Assembly (NCBI GenBank): GCA_947503925.1
Contig: CANNFQ010000009.1
Location: 1 to 64,000 of the forward strand
Direction: 5' to 3'
Source: an uncultured Paracoccaceae bacterium
GTDB lineage: Bacteria; Pseudomonadota; Alphaproteobacteria; Rhodobacterales; Rhodobacteraceae
Length of the DNA: 64,000 bases
Below, piece after piece: positions 54,190-64,000 of this stretch (the first letter of the stretch is position 1; each line of letters starts with the position of its first letter). The notes beneath the pieces are model-generated. The model was given only the letters and a program-made list of their open reading frames with translations. It did not search any database and was not told the DNA's origin. The position numbers and the translations under genes are program-made.

Positions 54190-54231
54190 TGTAAGTTAAA
54201 GTTGACACATTGCCCAACTGACACCTAATCT
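54190..54231 (+). promoter_or_regulatory. bchF promoter with PpsR box
   Basis: A second TGT-N12-ACA box (TGTAAGTTAAAGTTGACA) lies at 54190-54207. It ends in TTGACA (54202-54207), which with TAATCT at 54226-54231 makes a sigma-70-like promoter with an 18-base spacer. The operon bchF-bchN-bchB-bchH-bchL-bchM-lhaA should start about 54238. Confidence 0.82.
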
Positions 54232-54261
54232 AGAAACATGGGATTGTCAGGGACCGTTTAC

Positions 54262-56145
<1,884 letters not shown>

Positions 56146-56149
<4 letters not shown>

Positions 56150-57690
56150 AACTTACGGTGTGGACATATGAAGGCCCGCCGCATGTTGGCGCTATGCGCG
56201 TCGCCACAGCGATGAAGGGGCTGCATTACGTCCTGCACGCCCCACAGGGCGATACCTATGCCGACCTGCTGTTCACGATGATCGAACGGCGCAACCACCG
56301 CCCGCCGGTCACCTACACGACATTTCAGGCGCGCGATCTGGGGTCGGATACCGCCACGCTCTTCAAGCAATCCTGTCAGGAAGCCGTCGACCGCTTCGAT
56401 CCGCAGGCGATCATCGTCGGTGCGTCCTGTACGGCGGAACTGATTCAGGACGATCCAGCGGGACTGGCCGAAACGATGGGCCTGTCGATTCCCGTGATCC
56501 CGCTGGAACTGCCCAGCTATCAGCGCAAAGAAAATTTTGGCGCTGACGAAACCTTTTATCAGATCGTCAAGCATCTGGCGCAACCGCAAGATCGTACGGC
56601 GCGGGTGACCTGCAACATTCTGGGGCCAACCGCGCTTGGCTTTCGTCATCGTGACGATGTGGAAGAAATCACCGGCCTGCTGTCTGACCTGGGGATCGAC
56701 GTGAATGTTGTGGCCCCACTTGGGGCGACACCCGGCGATATCGCCCGTCTGCCTGCCGCCCATTTCAACGTGTTGCTGTCGCCCGAAACCGGGGAAACTG
56801 CCGCCCGTTGGCTGGAAAAGAACCACGGTCAGCCTTACACCAAAACCATGCCCATCGGCGTCGGCGCGACCCGCGATTTCATCGCAGAGGTCGGGGCGAT
56901 TACGGGCCTGCCTTGCACCCCTGATGAAAGCCGGTTGCGGATGCCATGGTGGTCGCGGTCTGTGGACAGCACCTATTTGACCGGCAAGCGCGTGTTTATC
57001 TTTGGCGATGGCACCCATGTCGCCGCCCATACCCGCGTCGCGCGCGATGAAATGGGTTTCGAGGTGGTTGGCATCGGTTGCTACAACCGTGAAATGGCGC
57101 GACCCATTCGGGCGCTGGCCAAGGAATACGGTGTCGCCGCGCTGATTACGGATGACTATCTGGAAGTCGAGAAGGCAATTGAGAAGCTGAGCCCCGAAAT
57201 GATCCTTGGCACCCAGATGGAGCGCCATATCGGCAAACGGTTGGGTATTCCTTGCGCTGTCATCTCGGCCCCTGTCCATGTGCAGGATTATCCAGCGCGC
57301 TATTCGCCGCAGGTTGGTTTTGAAGGCGCCAATGTCATTTTCGACACGCTGATCCATCCGCTTGTGATGGGGCTGGAAGAACATCTGCTGACCATGTTCC
57401 GCGATGACTTTGAGTTCCACGACGCTGCCGGACCAAGCCATCACGGCGGGCAGCACCAGATGGCCGATGCTGGAGCCTCCGGCGGGAGTATTTCGGGCAA
57501 AATGATAGAACAGGTGGCTGCCGACGATAACGTGATTTGGTTGTCGGATGCAGAGCGGGAATTGAAGAAAATTCCGTTTTTTGTGCGCGGGAAGGCCCGG
57601 CGAAATACCGAGACATTTGCTGTCGAACGCGGGCTGCACGAAATCAGCCTCGATACGCTTTACGAAGCAAAGGCCCATTATGCGCGATGA
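56146..57690 (+). CDS. bchB: Light-independent protochlorophyllide reductase subunit B
   Basis: This 514-residue protein is the B half of the NB complex that reduces protochlorophyllide. It starts [18 protein letters not shown], has the metal-cluster and substrate region around [14 protein letters not shown], and ends with the conserved light-independent-reductase domain [18 protein letters not shown]. Between the main body and that end domain there is a variable linker (about residues 425-460) with His-rich SHHGGQHQ, followed by a stretch whose DNA matches an intergenic repeat. The gene overlaps bchH by 11 bases. A GGAG site lies 10 bases before the ATG. Confidence 0.96.
57475..57513 (+). 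repeat. Intergenic-type repeat copy inside bchB
   Basis: The DNA here contains GAGTATTTCGGGCAAAATGAT, almost the same as GAGTATTTTTGGCAAAATGAT in the bchH-bchL gap (61281). It encodes part of the variable BchB linker ([13 protein letters not shown]). Confidence 0.75.
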
Positions 57691-60600
57691 GGTGATCCAT
57701 AAACCTTACCGCGTGGTGATCGTCACGCTGGATGCCCATGCCGCAGGACCATGCATGCGCGTGACTGACCGGCTGGCGATGGATTTCCCGGGATTGGAGC
57801 TGCAGGTGCTATCATCTGCCGAATGGGGTGAAAGCCCCGAAGCACTGGCAGCGGCGCGGGATGCGATTTCAAAAGGCGATATCGTCATCGCGAACCTGTT
57901 GTTCCTCGAGGAACATATCCACGCCATCCTGCCCGCGATGCAGGCCCGCCGCGATGATTGCGATGCGATGGTTGGCATGATCGCCGATGCCGAAATCGTC
58001 AAACTGACCCGAATGGGTGATCTGGATATGGCCAAGCCTGCCAGCGGCGCGATGGCGTTGTTGAAAAAGCTGCGCGGGTCTTCCAAGCCTTCGACCGAGA
58101 ATGGCGCAAAGAAGATGCGTATGCTGCGCCGCCTACCGAAGATCCTGAAGCTCATCCCCGGCAAGGCACAGGATTTGCGTGCCTGGTTCCTGTCAATGCA
58201 ATATTGGCTGGGCGGGTCGGACGATAATGTCGAACAGATGATCCGCTTCCTGATTGGCCGTTATGCCAACCGGCCTGATTGGCGTGGGGCCACTGCGGAT
58301 GCTCCCATCGAATATCCCGATGTCGGCTTATACCATCCCGACCTGCCGTGCCCTCGCATTACAACTGATCTGGCTGATCTGTCCGCGCCCGCGACACTAG
58401 TTGCTACGGTGGGTGTTTTGATGCTGCGGTCTTATGTACTCGCCTCTGACTGCGCCCATTACGATGCGGTGATCCGTGCGTTTGAAGCGAAGGGTATGCG
58501 TGTGATTCCTGCTTTTGCCGGTGGGTTGGACGGTCAGCCGGCGGTTGAGACCTATTTCGATGGTCGCGTGGATGCCATGGTGTCGCTGACCGGTTTTTCA
58601 CTTGTCGGTGGTCCCGCCTATAATGATAGCGACAAGGCCATCGCGCTGTTGCAGCGGCTGAATGTCCCCTATATCGCCGCGCAACCACTGGAGTTCCAAA
58701 CGCTGGAGCAATGGGAGGTAAGTGCCCAAGGCCTCGGCCCAATTGAAACCACCATGCTGATCGCATTGCCCGAACTCGACGGAGCGACAAACCCGACAGT
58801 TTTCGCCGGGCGGCATAGTCAGGACAGCGTATTGGCATCCGAATGCAAGGCCATGGCGCCTTGCCCTGAACGTATTGATGTGCTGGCGGAAAAAACACTG
58901 CGCCTCGCCAGCTTGCGTCGGAAACGCAATGCCGAAAAGAAGGTTGGTATTGTCCTGTTCGGTTTTCCACCCAATGCGGGGGCCGTTGGCACAGCAGCTT
59001 ATCTGAGTGTGTTTGAAAGCCTGTTCAATACGCTGACCGCGATGCGGGCCGATGGTTATGCCGTTGATGTGCCCGGCAGCGTGGATGATCTGCGCGCTGC
59101 GATCCTGCAAGGCAATGCTGCGCAATATGGCCAGCAGGCCAATGTGGCCGCCCATGTGGATGCCGATACGATTGTGCGCACCTCTAGACATCTGGCAGAG
59201 GTCGAGGCCGTTTGGGGCCCCGCACCTGGCAAGCATCAGACGGACGGGCGCGGTGTTTATGTGCTGGGTAAGCAATTGGGGAATGTGTTTGTCGGCGTGC
59301 AGCCTGCCTTTGGCTATGAGGGCGACCCGATGCGGTTGTTGTTCGAGCGCGGTTTTGCCCCAACGCATGCTTTTGTCACCTTCTATGATTGGTTGCGGAA
59401 CACCTATCAGGCCGATGTGCTGCTGCATTTCGGAATGCATGGTGCACTTGAATTCATGCCGGGAAAACAGGCGGGGTTGAGTGGCAAGGATTGGCCGGAC
59501 CGGCTGATCGGCGAGATGCCGAACGTATATCTTTATGCGGCGAACAACCCGTCTGAGGCGACGTTGGCCAAGCGCCGCGCCAATGCCGTGATAGTCACGC
59601 ATCTGACGCCGCCATTGACGACGGCGGGGCTCTATAAGGGGTTGGCGGAGTTGAAAGACAGCCTGACCCGCTGGCGCGAAATGTCAGACTGCGATGATCA
59701 GCGGGCTGATTTGGAACAGTTGATCCGCGATCAGGCCAACGCGGTCGACATGAATGCCCGCGATATCGATGCGCTGTGGCTGAAACTGGCTGAGACTGAA
59801 GGCGCGCTGATCACTGAAGGTCTGCATGTGGTCGGCAAGCCGCTATCGAGCGCCGCGCGGGTCGACATGCTGCGGCTGATGCCGGAAGGTGAGGCGCGGG
59901 ATCGCGCCGCGGAGTTATTGCGCGAAGATCATGAATTGCCAGCGTTGATGCGGGCACTTTCGGGTCATTACATCGCGCCGGTGCCGGGTGGTGATCTAAT
60001 CCGGTCGCCGGAAATTGTGCCAACTGGCCGCAATATTCATGCGTTTGACCCATTCCGTATGCCGACAGCATTTGCCATCTCGGAGGGGACAAAACAGGCT
60101 GACTTGTTGTTGGAAACGCATGCGGCGATGCCTCGGACCGTTGCGCTGGTGCTTTGGGGTTCGGACAATATAAAATCCGATGGTGGGCCGATTGGACAGG
60201 CTTTGGCCTTGATGGGTGCTGCGCCCCGATTTGACAGTTTCGGGCGCTTGTCCGGAGCTGACTTGATCCCACTGTCAAAACTGGGGCGACCACGGATTGA
60301 TGTGGTGATGACCTTGTCTGGTATCTTCCGCGATCTGCTACCTTTGCAAACACGTATGCTGGCTGAGGCCGCATTGACATGTGCGCAGGCGGATGAGCCG
60401 TTGGAGCAGAATTTCATCCGCGCACATACGCTGGCCTATTCCCAAGAGATGGGTTGCGATCTGGAGACGGCTGCTTTGCGCGTGTTCTCGAATGCAGAAG
60501 GCGCTTATGGGGCGAACGTTAACCAGCTGGTCGATAGTTCCGCCTTTGGTGATGAGGATGAATTGGCCGATGCCTATGAGGCGCGCAAGTCTTTTGCCTA

Positions 60601-61198
60601 TGGTGTGAATGGCAAAGCGGCACAGAACCCGGAACTGTTGCAAAAAGCGCTCAAGGACGTTGATTTGGCCTATCAAAATTTGGAGTCCGTTGAGCTTGGC
60701 GTCACAACGGTTGACCACTATTTCGACACGCTTGGCGGCATTTCGCGGGCGGTGAAGCGGGCAAAGGGCTCTGCTGCGCCAGTCTATATCGGCGATCAGA
60801 CCCGCGGATCGGCCAAGGTACGGACATTGCAGGACCAGGTCGCACTGGAAACGCGCAGCCGATCGCTGAACCCGAAATTCTATGAGGCTTTGCTGAACCA
60901 CGGCCATGAGGGCGTGCGCCAGATTGAGGCCCATGTCACGAATACAATGGGCTGGTCGGCAACGACGGGTGAGGTGGAGCCGTGGGTGTATCAGCGCCTG
61001 TCTGAGACATTTGTACTGGATGATGCGATGCGGGCACGGCTGGCGGCGTTGAACCCGCAAGCATCGATGCGCATGGCCAACCGGTTATTGGAAGCGTCGG
61101 ATCGCGAATACTGGGCGCCGGATGAGGCCACATTGGCCGCTTTGCAGGATGCGGCGGACGCGTTGGAAGATCACATGGAAGGGGTGGCTGCGGAATGA
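57680..61198 (+). CDS. bchH: Magnesium chelatase subunit H
   Basis: This 1172-residue protein is the porphyrin-binding catalytic subunit of magnesium chelatase, which with BchI and BchD inserts Mg2+ into protoporphyrin IX. It starts [20 protein letters not shown] and contains the CobN/Mg-chelatase signatures [18 protein letters not shown] and [19 protein letters not shown], with [17 protein letters not shown] later. The length is normal. The ATG at 57680 overlaps the end of bchB. The chelatase subunits I and D are not in this window. Confidence 0.97.
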   Translation: MRDEVIHKPYRVVIVTLDAHAAGPCMRVTDRLAMDFPGLELQVLSSAEWGESPEALAAARDAISKGDIVIANLLFLEEHIHAILPAMQARRDDCDAMVGMIADAEIVKLTRMGDLDMAKPASGAMALLKKLRGSSKPSTENGAKKMRMLRRLPKILKLIPGKAQDLRAWFLSMQYWLGGSDDNVEQMIRFLIGRYANRPDWRGATADAPIEYPDVGLYHPDLPCPRITTDLADLSAPATLVATVGVLMLRSYVLASDCAHYDAVIRAFEAKGMRVIPAFAGGLDGQPAVETYFDGRVDAMVSLTGFSLVGGPAYNDSDKAIALLQRLNVPYIAAQPLEFQTLEQWEVSAQGLGPIETTMLIALPELDGATNPTVFAGRHSQDSVLASECKAMAPCPERIDVLAEKTLRLASLRRKRNAEKKVGIVLFGFPPNAGAVGTAAYLSVFESLFNTLTAMRADGYAVDVPGSVDDLRAAILQGNAAQYGQQANVAAHVDADTIVRTSRHLAEVEAVWGPAPGKHQTDGRGVYVLGKQLGNVFVGVQPAFGYEGDPMRLLFERGFAPTHAFVTFYDWLRNTYQADVLLHFGMHGALEFMPGKQAGLSGKDWPDRLIGEMPNVYLYAANNPSEATLAKRRANAVIVTHLTPPLTTAGLYKGLAELKDSLTRWREMSDCDDQRADLEQLIRDQANAVDMNARDIDALWLKLAETEGALITEGLHVVGKPLSSAARVDMLRLMPEGEARDRAAELLREDHELPALMRALSGHYIAPVPGGDLIRSPEIVPTGRNIHAFDPFRMPTAFAISEGTKQADLLLETHAAMPRTVALVLWGSDNIKSDGGPIGQALALMGAAPRFDSFGRLSGADLIPLSKLGRPRIDVVMTLSGIFRDLLPLQTRMLAEAALTCAQADEPLEQNFIRAHTLAYSQEMGCDLETAALRVFSNAEGAYGANVNQLVDSSAFGDEDELADAYEARKSFAYGVNGKAAQNPELLQKALKDVDLAYQNLESVELGVTTVDHYFDTLGGISRAVKRAKGSAAPVYIGDQTRGSAKVRTLQDQVALETRSRSLNPKFYEALLNHGHEGVRQIEAHVTNTMGWSATTGEVEPWVYQRLSETFVLDDAMRARLAALNPQASMRMANRLLEASDREYWAPDEATLAALQDAADALEDHMEGVAAE

Positions 61199-61240
61199 CA
61201 TCGCATATTTCATATGCTTGCGCCTGCGGCGGGCGGGTCA

Positions 61241-62217
<977 letters not shown>

Positions 62218-62218
<1 letters not shown>

Positions 62219-62301
62219 TGAAAACACTGTCGGCAAAGCGTCGGACAAACGTCGGACTTGCGTATGGCAAGGTTTCCGCCGCCTGTGAGGTGCCTGCATG
62301 A
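62218..62301 (+). CDS. Possible 27-residue bridging micro-ORF between bchL and bchM
   Basis: The ATG at 62218 overlaps the bchL stop (TGATG) and the frame ends at a TGA (62299-62301) overlapping the bchM ATG (62298). It runs through the 11-bp-period repeat. The product has no known family. It may aid translational coupling or be chance. Confidence 0.35.
62228..62260. repeat. Three direct repeats with an 11-bp period (GTCGG units)
   Basis: TGTCGG at 62228 and CGTCGG at 62239 and 62250 are spaced by exactly 11 bases. The units match those at 10929-10961. The array lies between bchL and bchM, inside a polycistronic unit. Confidence 0.75.
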
Positions 62302-62990
62302 CGCAATATGCCGCCACACGCGACCGGGTCGAAGATTACTTTGACCGTTCCGCCACCAAAGTCTGGGAGCGGTTGACATCGGATGCGCCTGTGTCAAGCA
62401 TTCGCGCGACAGTTCGTGCGGGCCGGGATCAGATGCGTGATCTGCTGTTAGATCAGTTCCCGGCGGATCTGCGTGGTGCCCGTATTCTGGATGCGGGCTG
62501 CGGCACCGGGGCGATGGCGGTAGAATTGGCCAAGCGTGGCGCACAGGTTGTCGCCGTTGATATTTCACCCGCGCTGATCGATATCGCCAAGCAACGGGTC
62601 CCAGCCGGATTATCCGGTGATATCGATTGGGTGGCTGGCGATATGCTGGATGCGACCAAGGGCGGGTTTGACCATGCGGTCGCGATGGATTCGCTGATCT
62701 ATTACAACCCCGATGACGTGGCCGCCGTGTTGGGCCGTGCCGCCCCCCGCGTGCGTGGCAAGTTCGCCTTTACCCTGCCACCACGTACCCCAATGCTGAT
62801 GGCGATGTGGCGTGTGGGCAAACTGTTCCCCCGCGCGGATCGCAGTCCGACCATGGTGCCGCAGACAACCGCTGGCGTTGCCAATGCGCTGCGCAAGGCA
62901 GGTGTTGCGGGACAGCTGCGCGAGGTTTCCCGCGTCAAATCGGGTTTCTACATCTCAAACGCCCTTGTGTTTGAGGGGGGTGGGTCATGA
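62298..62990 (+). CDS. bchM: Magnesium protoporphyrin IX methyltransferase
   Basis: The 230-residue SAM-dependent enzyme methylates the ring C propionate of Mg-protoporphyrin IX after BchH action. The SAM motif is ARILDAGCGTGAMAVELAKR, followed by VVAVDISPALIDIAKQR and the acidic VAGDMLDATKGGFDHAVAMD. The N terminus YFDRSATKVWERLTSD and the late KSGFYISNALVFE are typical of BchM. Its stop overlaps the lhaA start (ATGA). Confidence 0.96.
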   Translation: MTQYAATRDRVEDYFDRSATKVWERLTSDAPVSSIRATVRAGRDQMRDLLLDQFPADLRGARILDAGCGTGAMAVELAKRGAQVVAVDISPALIDIAKQRVPAGLSGDIDWVAGDMLDATKGGFDHAVAMDSLIYYNPDDVAAVLGRAAPRVRGKFAFTLPPRTPMLMAMWRVGKLFPRADRSPTMVPQTTAGVANALRKAGVAGQLREVSRVKSGFYISNALVFEGGGS

Positions 62991-64000
62991 TTTTCCGCGC
63001 CGCTGCCCTGAAGAAAGTATCGGTCAGCCTGCTGCCCTTTGGTGATGCGGTGAGTGAAGACCTGCCGCTGGGCCAGTTGCTGCGCCTGTCGCTGTTCCAA
63101 GTGTCGGTGGGCATGGCGGCGGTGATGCTGCTGGGGACGCTGAACCGGGTGATGATCGTGGAGCTGAATATCGGCGCCATGCTGGTTGCGGCGATGATTG
63201 CCATTCCGGTGCTGGTGGCCCCGTTCCGGGCGCTGGTTGGGTTCAAATCAGATAATTACAAATCAGCCATCGGCTGGAAGCGCATCCCTTATCTGTGGTT
63301 TGGGACGATGTGGCAGTTCGGCGGGTTGGCCATCATGCCCATGGCGCTGCTGGTCCTGTCGGGTGACCGCACGTTGGATATGCCATGGGCCGGTTATGCA
63401 GGCGCGGCGCTAGCGTTTTTGCTGACCGGGATTGGCATGCACATGACCCAGACTGCTGGTCTGGCGCTGGCCGCAGATCGTGCCACGGATGAAACCCGCC
63501 CCAAGGTCGTGGCCCTGCTTTATGTTATGAACCTTGTCGGGATGGCGGTTTCGGCGCTGATTATCGGCGCGCTGTTGCGCGATTATTCTGCCCTTAGGCT
63601 GGTGCAGGTTGTGCAGGGTACGGCAGTTGTGACCTTGCTTTTGAACCTGATTGCCTTGTGGAAGCAGGAAAAGGTCACCCCTATGACCAAGGCCCAGCGC
63701 GCGGCGGCAAGCCCGACATTCCGCGATGCTTGGCGCGATCTGGCCGATGGCGGTGATGCGGGCCGCCTGTTGGCCGTTGTGTTTATCGGGACCATGGCCT
63801 TCAACATGCAAGACGTGCTGCTGGAACCTTATGGCGGTGAAATTCTGGGCCTGTCTGTATCGGCCACGACCCTGCTGACGGCCATGTGGGCTGCGGGCGC
63901 GTTGGTTGGTTTTGGTGTTGCCGCCCGTTGGCTGGCGCGGGGGATCGACCCCTACCGGATGTGTGCGCGCGGTATTCTGGCCGGTGTTGCGGCGTTTTGC
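62987..64000 (+). CDS. lhaA: LhaA/PucC-family light-harvesting assembly membrane protein (partial)
   Basis: The frame starts at ATG 62987, overlapping the bchM stop, and runs open to the window end with 338 residues visible. The protein is a 12-helix major-facilitator-like membrane protein of the PucC family, with WKRIPYLWFGTMWQFGGLA and MTQTAGLALAADRATDETRP as family segments. These proteins help assemble LH1 or LH2 antenna complexes. The place after bchM is the standard lhaA position, with puhA expected next. The 3' end is cut off by the window. Confidence 0.93.
   Translation, partial: MIFRAAALKKVSVSLLPFGDAVSEDLPLGQLLRLSLFQVSVGMAAVMLLGTLNRVMIVELNIGAMLVAAMIAIPVLVAPFRALVGFKSDNYKSAIGWKRIPYLWFGTMWQFGGLAIMPMALLVLSGDRTLDMPWAGYAGAALAFLLTGIGMHMTQTAGLALAADRATDETRPKVVALLYVMNLVGMAVSALIIGALLRDYSALRLVQVVQGTAVVTLLLNLIALWKQEKVTPMTKAQRAAASPTFRDAWRDLADGGDAGRLLAVVFIGTMAFNMQDVLLEPYGGEILGLSVSATTLLTAMWAAGALVGFGVAARWLARGIDPYRMCARGILAGVAAFC

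Overview
The window looks like a chromosomal segment of an aerobic anoxygenic phototrophic alphaproteobacterium of the roseobacter group (Rhodobacteraceae). The main reason is the right-hand end, which carries ppsR-ppaA divergent from bchF-bchN-bchB-bchH-bchL-bchM-lhaA, the bacteriochlorophyll gene order of Rhodobacter and its relatives. The GC-rich coding style and tightly overlapping ATGA gene junctions fit. The genus is not determined; a Loktanella/Yoonia-like organism is only a guess.

Layout. 1-11999 is mostly housekeeping: recQ, truB, a DUF1643 gene, a small calcium-binding RTX-like protein, rpsO, uvrC, a three-gene coupled unit (S49 peptidase, 55-residue cysteine miniprotein, short-chain dehydrogenase), an ABC-2 exporter pair and a type I GAPDH. 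12465-22666 is the most unusual region. It holds a membrane Ser/Thr kinase, an FHA protein, a PP2C phosphatase, a P-loop GTPase, a dynamin-like GTPase, a second small GTPase, a roadblock-like protein and an unrecognised protein, all on the + strand and mostly coupled, and it ends at a terminator hairpin. No secretion-system genes accompany it, so it does not look like a type VI secretion locus. It is the best candidate here for an undescribed system: phospho-signalling that controls a membrane GTPase machine.

22706-40653 is accessory and metabolic. It contains a large secreted nuclease with three lamin-tail repeats, a fluoroacetate-dehalogenase-like hydrolase whose active-site residues match the known enzyme, a 3-hydroxyisobutyrate-dehydrogenase-like enzyme with a non-pyrrolysine MttB-family methyltransferase divergent from a LysR gene with a perfect palindrome, an RND efflux pair, and a Rieske oxygenase / 79-residue protein / dimethylglycine-dehydrogenase-like set that probably demethylates a methylated amine. 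41032-42246 is a small AT-richer island (DUF1508, XRE regulator, ImmA/IrrE peptidase) around a symmetric operator. 42243-51666 has pncB, the alpha-2-macroglobulin/pbpC pair and a PCuAC copper chaperone.

51730-64000 is the photosynthesis cluster. Two TGT-N12-ACA PpsR boxes lie in the ppaA-bchF gap, each covering a TTGACA -35 element, so the repressor and its antagonist probably control both directions from here. Within the bch operon there are bridging micro-ORFs, an intergenic-type repeat that also occurs inside the bchB coding region, and an 11-bp-period repeat that recurs 51 kb away. lhaA runs off the window end. I saw no rRNA, tRNA, insertion sequence or CRISPR array.
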